A stretch of 64,000 nucleotides of DNA. Source: Rhizobium sp. Q54. GTDB taxonomy: Bacteria > Pseudomonadota > Alphaproteobacteria > Rhizobiales > Xanthobacteraceae. Positions within the stretch are counted from its first letter, which is position 1; each line of letters begins with the position of its first letter. A model generated the notes under the pieces. It saw nothing but the letters and a program-made list of their open reading frames with translations. It did no database searches and was not told the DNA's origin. Position numbers and translations under genes: made by a program. Below are positions 45,759 to 54,184 of this stretch, in pieces. The DNA lies in NCBI GenBank assembly GCA_945861265.1, contig CAMAUC010000013.1:1-64000 (forward strand), in the 5' to 3' direction.

Positions 45759-46811
45759 TCAGGCAAGCAGATCCGGCACGGCCTCACTGAGGCTGGCGGT
45801 GCCGCTGAGCTGCATGGCCCGCACCAGTTCGACATGCAGATGGTCGAGCACGGCGGTAACGCCGTCGGCGCCATTCACCGTCAGGCCCCAGATGATCGGC
45901 CGGCCGACCATGACCGCGCGCGCGCCGAGAGCCAGCGCCTTGAGAATATCGGTGCCGCGCCGGATGCCGCCATCGACATAGACCTCGGCCCTGTTGCCCA
46001 CCGCCTGCACGACCTCGCCGATCACGGCCGCCGTCGTTACCGTGGTGTCGAGATGGCGGCCGCCATGATTGGACACCATGATCGCGCGCGCGCCCTGCTC
46101 TACGCAGGCCACGGCGTCGTCGCCGCGCAGCACGCCTTTGACGATCACCGGGATCGGCGACCGCTTGACCAGCCATTCCAGTTCGCGCCAGGTCGCCGGA
46201 TACATCACCTTGCCGACGAAGTCGGGATGATAGGCGGTACGCGCCATCGGCCGGCCCGGCATGTTGATGTTGAGAATGTCCGGCGTCGGCTGATGCTGCT
46301 CGCGCGCGGCGCGCGGCGCCCAGCCGCCAACCGGCGCGTCGACCGTCAATACCAGCGCGGTGAAGCCGGCCTCGACCAGCCGATCGATCAAGGCTTCGAC
46401 TTCGGCGCGGTTGGGCCAATAATAAAGCTGAAACCACTGCGGCGCATCGCGGCGTTCCTCGGCGACGTCCTCGATCAGGATGTTGGAGTTACTGGCCATC
46501 ACATAGGCAGAGCCGGCGGCGGCGGCGCCGCGCGCGGTGGCGCGCTCGCCGAGCGGATGAAACAGCTTATGCCGGCCGGTCGGTGCCACCATAATCGGCG
46601 TCGGTACCTGACGACCGAGCAAAGTGACGCGGGTATCGATCGCGGTGACGTCGCGCAGCACGCGCGGCCGCAGCCGCAAAGCGCGCCAGGCCGCGATATT
46701 TTCCACCATGCTGATTTCGTCGTCAGCGCCGCAGGCGCAGAAGGCAAAAGACGCCGGCGGCATCAGCCGGCGCGCTTCGTGTTCCAGGGCATCGAAATCG
46801 ACACTATCCAC
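45759..46811 (-). CDS. FMN-dependent alpha-hydroxy-acid dehydrogenase/oxidase
   Basis: The 350-residue TIM-barrel flavoenzyme starts at a GTG (46811) with ggagg at proper spacing. It has LRPRVLRDVTAIDTRVTLLG, FQLYYWPN, VLTVDAPVGGWAPRAAR, PVIVKGVLRGDDA (FMN lysine), AIMVSNHGGRHLDTT (catalytic His) and YVDGGIRRGTDILKALALGA. It oxidises an (S)-2-hydroxy acid such as lactate, glycolate or mandelate. The Asp/Tyr context is compatible with a soluble oxidase rather than a membrane lactate dehydrogenase. Its neighbour across a 167-bp divergent gap is a PEP-mutase-family lyase. Confidence 0.92.
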   Translation of the reverse strand: MDSVDFDALEHEARRLMPPASFAFCACGADDEISMVENIAAWRALRLRPRVLRDVTAIDTRVTLLGRQVPTPIMVAPTGRHKLFHPLGERATARGAAAAGSAYVMASNSNILIEDVAEERRDAPQWFQLYYWPNRAEVEALIDRLVEAGFTALVLTVDAPVGGWAPRAAREQHQPTPDILNINMPGRPMARTAYHPDFVGKVMYPATWRELEWLVKRSPIPVIVKGVLRGDDAVACVEQGARAIMVSNHGGRHLDTTVTTAAVIGEVVQAVGNRAEVYVDGGIRRGTDILKALALGARAVMVGRPIIWGLTVNGADGVTAVLDHLHVELVRAMQLSGTASLSEAVPDLLA

Positions 46812-46978
46812 GGCAATCCTCCGGCATGATTATTTCGCGATGCAACAATTCAAGCGCGCGCGACACTGTATCAGAGAGTTTCATGAAAGATGCTCATGGC
46901 CGCCATCGCGGAATGGTATTGTCCTTGTCCGCGTAATCGTGGCACGGTCGCGCCTGCAGCACACCTATAGAAAGCGCC

Positions 46979-47821
46979 ATGCCCAAGCCTTCCACCGCCG
47001 ACAAACGCCGCGTCTTCCGCACGCTGCATGAGCGCGGCTGCTTTGTCATTCCCAATCCGTGGAACGTCGGCTCGGCGCTTTATTTGCAAGGCCTCGGCTT
47101 CAAGGCGCTGGCCACCACCAGTTCAGGCCACGCCCATTCGCTCGGTCTGCCTGACGGCGCGGAAAGCCGCGACATGGTGCTGGCGCATTACCGCGAATTG
47201 GTGGCGGCGACCGATATCCCGGTGAATGCGGATTTCGAGAACGGCTATGCGCACGATCCGGCCGACGTCGCCGCCAATGTCCGGCTGTGCGTCGAGACCG
47301 GCGTCGCCGGCCTGTCGATTGAAGACTTCACCGGCGACGAGAGCGCGCCGCTGTACGATTTCGATCTGGCGCTGGCGCGGGTGAAGGCGGCGCGCCAGGC
47401 CATTGACCAGTACGGCACCGATGTCGTGTTCACCGCGCGCACCGAGGGCTTCCTGCATGGCCGCGCCGATATGGACGAAGCGATCCGCCGTCTGAAAGCC
47501 TTCCGCGACGCCGGCGCGGATTGTCTGTATGTGCCAGGCATCAAGACACGCGAGCAGATCGAGACGGTGGTCAGAGCGGTGGCGCCGAAGCCGGTCAACC
47601 TGCTGATGTCGTTTGCCGGCGGCTTTTCCGTCAACGATATTGCCGGCATGGGCGTGCGCCGCATCAGCGTCGGCGGCACGATGGCGCGGGTGGCGATGGA
47701 TGCCTTCATGAAGTCGGCACGCGCCATTGCCGACGCGGGCAGCTTCGAGAGTTTCGCCGGCGTGGTGTCCAATGCCGAACTCAACACATTCTTTGCCGAC
47801 AGCGCCGCGAAGCGAAAATAG
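46979..47821 (+). CDS. Isocitrate-lyase/PEP-mutase superfamily protein
   Basis: The 280-residue barrel has VIPNPWNVGSALYLQGLGF, TTSSGHAHSLG, NADFENGYAHDPADVAANV, GVAGLSIEDFTGDE and VFTARTEGFLHG, a profile of the PEP-mutase/oxaloacetate-decarboxylase branch. The KKCGH active-site loop of true isocitrate lyases is absent. It likely cleaves a C-C bond of a 2-hydroxy or 2-oxo diacid. It leads a plus-strand run with a GNAT gene (1-bp gap), an MFS gene (4-bp overlap) and denD, so they are probably one operon. Confidence 0.85.
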   Translation: MPKPSTADKRRVFRTLHERGCFVIPNPWNVGSALYLQGLGFKALATTSSGHAHSLGLPDGAESRDMVLAHYRELVAATDIPVNADFENGYAHDPADVAANVRLCVETGVAGLSIEDFTGDESAPLYDFDLALARVKAARQAIDQYGTDVVFTARTEGFLHGRADMDEAIRRLKAFRDAGADCLYVPGIKTREQIETVVRAVAPKPVNLLMSFAGGFSVNDIAGMGVRRISVGGTMARVAMDAFMKSARAIADAGSFESFAGVVSNAELNTFFADSAAKRK

Positions 47822-47822
47822 C

Positions 47823-48533
47823 ATGATCGAGTCAGAGCCACTGCCCGAAACCGGCCAGCCGGTCGGCCTCAAGGTCGACGCCACGCCGGCGCAGCGCCCG
47901 GGGCCGGTTGCGTTGCAAGGCCAATATGGGCGCGTCGAAAGGCTGAAAGCCGGGCATGCCGCCGACCTCTGGCCGCTGGTCAAGGATCACGATGCTATCT
48001 GGACTTATATGAGCGCCTACGGGCCATTCCGCGATCGTGATGAATTCGCTGTCTGGGTATCGTCCCGCCTGCCCCTCAACGACCCGTATTCCTACGCCAT
48101 CATCGACACGAACAATCGCTGTGTCGGCATCGCCACCTTGATGGAGATAAGACCGGCGATGCGCGCGATCGAAGTCGGCCACATCGTCTATTCGCCGGCA
48201 TTGCAGAAGACACAACTCGGCACCGAGGCACAATATCTGCTTGCCCGCTACGCCTTCGAGACTTTGGGCTATCGCCGCTACGAATGGAAATGCAACGCGC
48301 TTAATGCGCCATCGTGGCGTGCGGCATTGCGCTACGGTTTCAAGTTCGAGGGTATACTGCGCCAGCAGATGATCGCCAAGGGCCGCAATCGCGACACCGC
48401 GATGTTCTCGATGCTCGACAGCGAATGGCCCGCGCGCAAGGCGGCCTTCGAACGCTGGCTGGCGCCGGAGAATTTCAACGCCGACGGCGGGCAGAAGCTC
48501 AGCCTCGGCGCGATTAACGGCGTCGCAGAATGA
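47823..48533 (+). CDS. GNAT-family N-acetyltransferase
   Basis: The 236-residue protein is of the RimJ/RimL type, with GRVERLKAGHAADLWPLVKD, NNRCVGIATLMEIRPAMRAI, EVGHIVYSPALQKTQLGTEA (acetyl-CoA region) and YRRYEWKCNALNAPSWRAAL, RYGFKFEGILRQ. It would acetylate an N-terminal amine or a small amine. It starts 1 bp after the lyase gene and overlaps the MFS gene by 4 bp, so it is co-translated with both. The acceptor is unknown; self-protection or detoxification linked to the exporter is one possibility. Confidence 0.88.
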   Translation: MIESEPLPETGQPVGLKVDATPAQRPGPVALQGQYGRVERLKAGHAADLWPLVKDHDAIWTYMSAYGPFRDRDEFAVWVSSRLPLNDPYSYAIIDTNNRCVGIATLMEIRPAMRAIEVGHIVYSPALQKTQLGTEAQYLLARYAFETLGYRRYEWKCNALNAPSWRAALRYGFKFEGILRQQMIAKGRNRDTAMFSMLDSEWPARKAAFERWLAPENFNADGGQKLSLGAINGVAE

Positions 48534-49780
48534 GCGAAACGGATTTGTCGCCGACCGGCGGCCTCGTCCAGCAACGGCCGTTCGTGCTGTTCTGGCTGGC
48601 GCGCATTGCCGCCACCATCGGCTACCAGATGATGGCGCTCGTCATCGGCTGGAAAATCTATGAGATCACCGGCAGCGCCTTCGATCTCGGTCTGGTCGGG
48701 CTGATCTTGTTCATCCCGGCCGTCGTGCTGACTTTGCTCATCGGCCACACCGCCGACCGTTACGATCGCCGCCGCATCGTCCAGTTGTCGCAGAGTGTCT
48801 ATGCGCTGGCCGCCGCTTTGGTGACGGTGGCGACATGGTTCGGCTTTCTCAATCGCGACCTCTTGTTTTTCGCCGTTTTCATGATCGGTTGCGCCCGCGC
48901 CTTTGAATTGCCGACCGGCCACGCTTTGGTGCCGGCTTTGGTGCCGGCGCGGTTGTTGCCACGCGCGGTCGCCGCCTGGAGTTCGGCCAATCAGGTCGCG
49001 GTTATCAGCGGTCCGGCGCTTGGCGGCATTATTTACGCAGTGATGCCGGCGGCGGTGAGCGCGCTGTGCGTCGTGTTCTTCATGACGTCGGTAACGCTCG
49101 TCAGTCTCATCCAGGTCGTGACCAACGTCACCGCCAATCGCGAACCGCCGACATTCAGCTCGGTTCTGGCGGGTTTCCATTATATCCGGCGGCGCCGGCG
49201 GCTCCTCGGCGTTATCACGCTCGATCTGTTCGTGGTGCTGCTCGGCGGCGCCACCGCACTGCTCCCGATTTTCGCCAAGGATATCCTGGACGTCGGGCCG
49301 ATCGGTCTCGGCCTGCTGCGCTCTGCGCCGGCGGTCGGCGCGCTGACCACGGCGGTGATCCTGTCGCATTACCCGGTCGAGCGGCATATCGGCCGCAAGA
49401 TGTTCGGCGTGGTCGCGATCTATGGCATCGCCACCATCACCTTCGCGCTGTCGAATTGGTTTCCGCTGTCGTTGATTGCGCTGGTCGCGCTCGGCGCGTC
49501 GGATGCGGTCAGCGTCGTCATCCGCTTCACTCTGGTGCAGATCGAGACGCCCGAGGACATGCGCGGCCGGGTCAGCGCGATCAACTACCTTTTCGTCGGC
49601 TCATCGAATACGCTTGGCGAGTTCGAGTCCGGCGCTGTCGCCGCCTGGCTGGGCGCGGTGCCATCGGTGCTGATCGGCGGCATCGGCTCGCTGATCATCG
49701 CGGCGACCTGGATGGGCCTGTTTCCGGATTTGCGGAAAATCGACCGGTTCGAGCCGACGGCTGAAAAGAAACAAGATTGA
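48530..49780 (+). CDS. MFS transporter, EntS/DHA3-like
   Basis: The 416-residue membrane protein has about 12 helices. FVLFWLARIAATIGYQMMAL and the loop GHTADRYDRRRIV, with a PxxxRGRVSAIN-like ETPEDMRGRVSAINYLFVG, resemble the DHA3/EntS group of drug or siderophore exporters. It overlaps the GNAT gene (ATGA). The polar loops contain few charged residues. The substrate is unknown; its partners suggest export of an acetylated or hydroxylated metabolite. Confidence 0.87.
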   Translation: MSETDLSPTGGLVQQRPFVLFWLARIAATIGYQMMALVIGWKIYEITGSAFDLGLVGLILFIPAVVLTLLIGHTADRYDRRRIVQLSQSVYALAAALVTVATWFGFLNRDLLFFAVFMIGCARAFELPTGHALVPALVPARLLPRAVAAWSSANQVAVISGPALGGIIYAVMPAAVSALCVVFFMTSVTLVSLIQVVTNVTANREPPTFSSVLAGFHYIRRRRRLLGVITLDLFVVLLGGATALLPIFAKDILDVGPIGLGLLRSAPAVGALTTAVILSHYPVERHIGRKMFGVVAIYGIATITFALSNWFPLSLIALVALGASDAVSVVIRFTLVQIETPEDMRGRVSAINYLFVGSSNTLGEFESGAVAAWLGAVPSVLIGGIGSLIIAATWMGLFPDLRKIDRFEPTAEKKQD

Positions 49781-49798
49781 AGCCTAGAGGGGAACGCG

Positions 49799-50776
49799 AT
49801 GCATATTCTGATTACCGGCGCCGCCGGCATGATCGGGCGCAAGCTCACCGCCCGGCTGGTCAAGGACGGCAAACTCAACGGCGGGCGAATCGACAAATTC
49901 ACGCTGACCGACGTGGTCGCGGCGGAAAAGCCGGCGGGCTTTAGCGGCGCCGTCGACATCTCGACCGGCGATCTGGCCGCGCCTGGCGCTGCGGATAAGT
50001 TGATCGCGCAGCGCCCCGACACTATCTTTCACCTTGCCGGTGTCGTCTCGGGCGAAGCCGAGATCGACTTCGACAAGGGCTATCACGTCAATCTGGACGG
50101 CACCCGCGCGCTGCTGGAAGCGATCCGCCATGCCGATGGCTACAAGCCGAAGGTGATCTTCACCTCGTCGATCGCGGTTTACGGTGCGCCGTTTCCCTAT
50201 GCAATTCCCGATGAGTTTCATCTGACGCCGCTAACCTCCTACGGCACGCAAAAGGCGATCAGCGAGTTGCTGCTGGCCGATTACAACCGGCGCGGTTTTC
50301 TCGACGGCGTTGGCATTCGCCTGCCGACCATCTGCGTGCGGCCGGGCAAACCGAATAAGGCGGCCTCAGGCTTTTTCTCCGGCATCATCCGCGAACCCTT
50401 GTCCGGCCATGAAGCTATTTTGCCGGTCGCCGATACAGTACGGCACACCCATGCCAGCCCGCGCGCGGCGGTCGGCTTCCTCATTCACGCCGCCGGCCTG
50501 ACCCGCGACCAGCTTGGGCCGCGCATCAGCCTGGCGATGCCCGGCGTCTGCTGCACCGTTGCCGAGCAGATCGAGGCGCTCGCCCGAATCGCCGGCCCGA
50601 AGGTCGCCGCCCGCATCAAGCGCGAACCGGACGAACTGGTGATGCGAATCGTCGCCGGCTGGTCCGAGCGGCTGGACGCCAAGCGCGCCGCCGCCCTCGG
50701 CTTTACCGCCGAAGCCAGTTTCGACGAGATCGTCAAGGCCCATATCGAGGACGAACTCGGCGGCAAAATCGCTTAA
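49799..50776 (+). CDS. denD: D-erythronate dehydrogenase-like NAD-dependent epimerase/dehydratase
   Basis: The 325-residue extended SDR has the Rossmann motif ILITGAAGMIGRKL, HLAGVVSGEAEIDFDKGYHV, a Ser-Tyr-Lys triad (FTSSIAVYGA, SYGTQKAISELLLADY) and IRLPTICVRPGKPNKAASGF. This profile is the one I associate with DenD (D-erythronate 2-dehydrogenase). Kinase and decarboxylase genes of the C4-acid-sugar pathway (denK, ltnD) are not adjacent, so the substrate may differ. gagggg precedes the ATG. It lies 18 bp behind the MFS gene. Confidence 0.8.
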   Translation: MHILITGAAGMIGRKLTARLVKDGKLNGGRIDKFTLTDVVAAEKPAGFSGAVDISTGDLAAPGAADKLIAQRPDTIFHLAGVVSGEAEIDFDKGYHVNLDGTRALLEAIRHADGYKPKVIFTSSIAVYGAPFPYAIPDEFHLTPLTSYGTQKAISELLLADYNRRGFLDGVGIRLPTICVRPGKPNKAASGFFSGIIREPLSGHEAILPVADTVRHTHASPRAAVGFLIHAAGLTRDQLGPRISLAMPGVCCTVAEQIEALARIAGPKVAARIKREPDELVMRIVAGWSERLDAKRAAALGFTAEASFDEIVKAHIEDELGGKIA

Positions 50777-50855
50777 TCCCGGGCAATACCGTCATGGCCG
50801 ACCGGCCATAACGGCCGAACTTGCCGGTTTCGGCCGCGGTCCCTACATTGCGACC

Positions 50856-51680
50856 ATGACCTACGTCGACGCCGCCGCCACCCCTCTCCGCAAGACCGGA
50901 CAGATCAAGATTCACGGCCCCGCCGCCTTCGAGGGCATGCGCAAGGCTGGGCAGTTAACCGCGCGCTGCCTCGACATGCTGACCGAGCACGTTCAGCCCG
51001 GCGTGCCGACCGATACGATCGACAGGCTGGTCCACGACTTCGCGCTGGACCACGGCGCCTTGCCGGCGACGCTGATGTATCGCGGCTACAAGAAGTCCAC
51101 CTGTACCTCGCTCAACCATGTGGTCTGCCACGGCATTCCCGGCGACAAGCCGATGAAGGACGGCGACATCGTCAATATCGACGTCACCTTGATTCTCGAC
51201 GGCTGGCATGGCGATTCGAGCCGCATGTACCCGGTCGGCGACATTCCGCGCCGGGCCGAGCGGCTGATCGAGGTGACGTTCGAATCGATGATGCGCGGCA
51301 TCGCCACCATCCGCCCCGGCTCGACCACCGGCGACATCGGCCACGCCATTCAGAGTTATGTCGAGGCCCAGCACATGAGCGTGGTGCGCGACTTCTGCGG
51401 GCATGGCCTTGGGCAGCTTTTCCACGACGAGCCCAACATCGTGCATGTCGGACGTCCCGGCGAAGGCGTGGTGCTCAAACCGGGCATGTTTTTCACGGTC
51501 GAGCCGATGATCAATCTCGGCCGCCCGCATGTGAAGGTGCTGTCGGACGGCTGGACCGCCGTCACCCGCGACCGCTCGCTGTCGGCGCAATTCGAGCACA
51601 GCGTGGGTGTGACCCAGGACGGCGTTGAGGTGTTCACCTTCTCGCCGGCCGGGCTGGACAAGCCGCCCTACAAACGCTGA
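50856..51680 (+). CDS. map: Methionine aminopeptidase, type I
   Basis: The 274-residue metallopeptidase removes initiator Met. It has CTSLNHVVCHGIPGDKPMKDGDIVNIDVT (first part of the metal-binding set), YEP-type FCGHGLGQLFHDEPNI (His), FTVEPMINLG (Glu) and FEHSVGVTQDG (Glu). The N-terminal TCRK-like extension is of ordinary length. It is housekeeping. It is followed 78 bp later by radC; whether they are cotranscribed is uncertain. Confidence 0.96.
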   Translation: MTYVDAAATPLRKTGQIKIHGPAAFEGMRKAGQLTARCLDMLTEHVQPGVPTDTIDRLVHDFALDHGALPATLMYRGYKKSTCTSLNHVVCHGIPGDKPMKDGDIVNIDVTLILDGWHGDSSRMYPVGDIPRRAERLIEVTFESMMRGIATIRPGSTTGDIGHAIQSYVEAQHMSVVRDFCGHGLGQLFHDEPNIVHVGRPGEGVVLKPGMFFTVEPMINLGRPHVKVLSDGWTAVTRDRSLSAQFEHSVGVTQDGVEVFTFSPAGLDKPPYKR

Positions 51681-51758
51681 GCCAAGCGCAAACTACCCTC
51701 GTGGATTGCACCGGGTTGCATTACAATCCCCCTGAAGGATCAGGGCGGACGCTTCCTC

Positions 51759-52481
51759 ATGAGCGATCAGAACGACAGCGCGGACGAAGCCCTCGGCCTC
51801 TCGGAAGCGGCGCCGCATTATCACGGCCACCGTGAAAGGCTGCGCGGGCGATTTCGCGAGGCCGGCGCCGATGCCGTCAGCGATTATGAACTTCTTGAGC
51901 TCGTTTTGTTTCGCGCCATCCCGCAGCGCGACGTCAAACCGCTGGCCAAGGAGCTGATCGCCAAATTCGGCTCGTTCGGCGAAGTGGTCGCCGCGCCGCG
52001 CAACCGGCTAAAGGAAGTCAAAGGCATCGGCGAGGCGGTCGTCGACGAACTCAAGATCGTGCATGCCGCCGCCAATCGCATGACGCGCAGCCAGGCGCAA
52101 AAACGCACGGTGCTGTCGTCATGGTCGAGCGTGATAGACTATTGCCGCACGGCCATGGCCTATGCAGACAAGGAGCAGTTCCGGCTGCTGTTTCTCGACA
52201 AGCGCAATCAGTTGATCGCCGACGAGGTGCAACAGGTCGGCACGGTCGATCATACGCCGGTCTATCCCCGCGAGGTGGTCAAGCGCGCGCTCGAGCTGTC
52301 GGCGACGGCGCTGATCCTGGTGCACAATCATCCTTCCGGCGATCCGACGCCGTCGCGCGCCGACATTCAGATGACGCAGGCGATCATCGACGTCGCCAAG
52401 CCGCTCGGCATTTCCGTGCACGACCACATCATCGTCGGCAAGGAAGGTCACGCGAGTTTCAAGGGGCTGAAGCTGATTTAA
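51759..52481 (+). CDS. radC: RadC-family JAB/MPN protein
   Basis: The 240-residue protein has an N-terminal helix-hairpin-helix region ([20 protein letters not shown]) and a C-terminal JAB/MPN metal domain with [18 protein letters not shown]. RadC was once linked to DNA repair, but that assignment has been disputed; MPN+ residues suggest a metalloprotease or a nuclease-associated role. It is convergent with the Inh-like gene, 3 bp apart. Confidence 0.93.
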   Translation: MSDQNDSADEALGLSEAAPHYHGHRERLRGRFREAGADAVSDYELLELVLFRAIPQRDVKPLAKELIAKFGSFGEVVAAPRNRLKEVKGIGEAVVDELKIVHAAANRMTRSQAQKRTVLSSWSSVIDYCRTAMAYADKEQFRLLFLDKRNQLIADEVQQVGTVDHTPVYPREVVKRALELSATALILVHNHPSGDPTPSRADIQMTQAIIDVAKPLGISVHDHIIVGKEGHASFKGLKLI

Positions 52482-52484
52482 GCG

Positions 52485-53171
52485 CTACTGCCGCACCAGC
52501 AACGTCTCGACCGCGGTTTCGGGAACTCGCCGCCAGTTGCCGCCGTCGGCTTCCTCGAAACGCCACGGATTGCCGCGCGCCGGCACCAGCAGCAATTCCC
52601 CACGATCGAGCCGCCATTGCGTGACATTCAGCCGCGTGAACTCGGCATCGCAGCCCGGCTGCGCGGTCAGTGCGAACCCGTCGCGCAAGACTGTGCTGGC
52701 CAGCGCCAGCCTGCAAATGGTCTTGCCGCCGCGCGTGATCGCCCAGGTGCCGGCCACCTGCTCCGGCGGCTTCGGCACGGGACCGGCCGCGGCGGCCTGC
52801 AAAAAAAGAACGCCGACGCCCGGAGTCGGCGCCTCATACATGCCGGTCTCGACCTCGCTGAATTCCACCAGCGCCCTGCCTTCGGAATCGAGCAGGAACA
52901 AGTTGTCATTGTCCGGAAATTTCCAGCCAGCCACGCGCAGCACGATGGGAAATAGACTGCCGCACTTGCCGTCGAACTCGACCTTGAAGCCGACCGATGT
53001 AGGGTCGGTCTTGAAGATCGCGGTGCAGACCTTGTCGCGGTCGGCGTTGGAGAACTCCCAGGAGCCGAGCAGGCTCTTGGCCGAATCGCCGAGCGTCGCC
53101 GTCTGCGCCAACGCGGCCGAGGCGAAACAAAACGCGACAAAGCCGATCGTGATGCGAACCATGTGGCTCAT
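52485..53171 (-). CDS. Two-domain AprI/Inh-type protease-inhibitor protein
   Basis: The 228-residue exported protein has a signal peptide to about residue 22 (ASAALA), then two beta-barrel AprI/Inh-like domains: LLGSWEFSNADRDKVCTAIF...GWKFPDNDNLFLLDSEG and VAGTWAITRGGKTICRLALA...QWRLDRGELLLVP. Each has a Cys pair. Such inhibitors protect the periplasm from metalloproteases; two domains in one chain is unusual. The ATG at 53171 overlaps the stop of the hydroxy-acid dehydrogenase (ATGA), which decides the start. Confidence 0.8.
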   Translation of the reverse strand: MSHMVRITIGFVAFCFASAALAQTATLGDSAKSLLGSWEFSNADRDKVCTAIFKTDPTSVGFKVEFDGKCGSLFPIVLRVAGWKFPDNDNLFLLDSEGRALVEFSEVETGMYEAPTPGVGVLFLQAAAAGPVPKPPEQVAGTWAITRGGKTICRLALASTVLRDGFALTAQPGCDAEFTRLNVTQWRLDRGELLLVPARGNPWRFEEADGGNWRRVPETAVETLLVRQ

Positions 53172-54145
53172 CGCTTGGGCGGGTATGGCGTTTCCGGCAC
53201 CGGCGTCAACGGCGGCTTGCCGGCCAGCCAAGCCAGGATGTTATCGACCAGCAACTGATCCATCGCCGCGCGCGTCACCTCGGTCGACGAGCCGAGATGC
53301 GGCAGCAGGACGATGTTGTCCATCTCCAGCAGTTCCTTCGGCACCTCGGGCTCCTTGGCGAAGACATCGAGACCAGCGGAATAGATAGTCTTGCTTTTGA
53401 GCGCCTCGATCAAAGCCGGCTCGTCGATGACCGAACCGCGCGCCATGTTGATGACAATGCCACGTGGCCCGAGCGCCTTGAGCACCTCGGCATTGATCAA
53501 ATTCTGCGTCGCAGGACCGCCCGGCACGATGATCATCAGCGTATCGACGTCGCGCGCCATGTCGATGAGCTTGGGGTAATATTTGTAAGCGACATCCTGC
53601 GGATTGCGTGAATGATAGACCACCGGCACGCCGAAGGCTTCCAAGCGCCTGGCGATCGCCTTGCCGATGCGGCCCATGCCGACCATGCCGACGGTGCGGT
53701 CGCGCAACGTGGCCTTGGCGAGCGGGTACTGCGCCTGCGGCCATTTGCCGGCGCGCACGTAACGATCACCTTGCGGAAATTCGCGCACGGTGCAGAGCAG
53801 CAGACCGAGCGCGGTGTCGGCCACTTCCTCGTTGAGCACGTCAGGCGTGTTGGTGACGACGATACCGTGGGCGCCCGCCCATTTGGCATCGATATGGTCG
53901 TAGCCGACGCCAAAGCTGGAAATCTGTTCGAGCTTCGGAAAGCGGGCCATGAAGCCGCCATCGACTTTATTGCTTGTATAGGCGACTGCGATGGCGCCTA
54001 TCCTGGAGCCAACCTCCTTGACGAAGGCGTCCGGGTCCTTGGCCTCGAGCAGGTAATGCAGGTTTACCTTTGATTCCAGGCCCTTGACCAGCACCGGTTT
54101 GCGCGCGCCGATCAACAGCACGTCCCGCTTCTCACCCGCCATCAT
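53168..54145 (-). CDS. D-2-hydroxyacid dehydrogenase
   Basis: The 325-residue NAD(P)-dependent enzyme has FGVGYDHIDAKWAGAHGIVV, NTPDVLNEEVADTALGLLL, the Rossmann loop GMVGMGRIGKAIARRLEAFG, VINMARGSVIDEPALIEALK (Arg), GLDVFAKEPEVP (Glu) and VLLPHLGSSTEVTRAAM (His). It reduces glyoxylate, hydroxypyruvate or a related 2-oxo acid. The start may be the second ATG (54142), which gives better spacing from ggag. It follows the E2 gene by 39 bp on the same strand, so it may belong to that operon. Confidence 0.92.
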   Translation of the reverse strand: MMAGEKRDVLLIGARKPVLVKGLESKVNLHYLLEAKDPDAFVKEVGSRIGAIAVAYTSNKVDGGFMARFPKLEQISSFGVGYDHIDAKWAGAHGIVVTNTPDVLNEEVADTALGLLLCTVREFPQGDRYVRAGKWPQAQYPLAKATLRDRTVGMVGMGRIGKAIARRLEAFGVPVVYHSRNPQDVAYKYYPKLIDMARDVDTLMIIVPGGPATQNLINAEVLKALGPRGIVINMARGSVIDEPALIEALKSKTIYSAGLDVFAKEPEVPKELLEMDNIVLLPHLGSSTEVTRAAMDQLLVDNILAWLAGKPPLTPVPETPYPPKR

Positions 54146-54184
54146 TCAACTCCATCATGGTCCGACGCGCGATCCTAGCATGCG

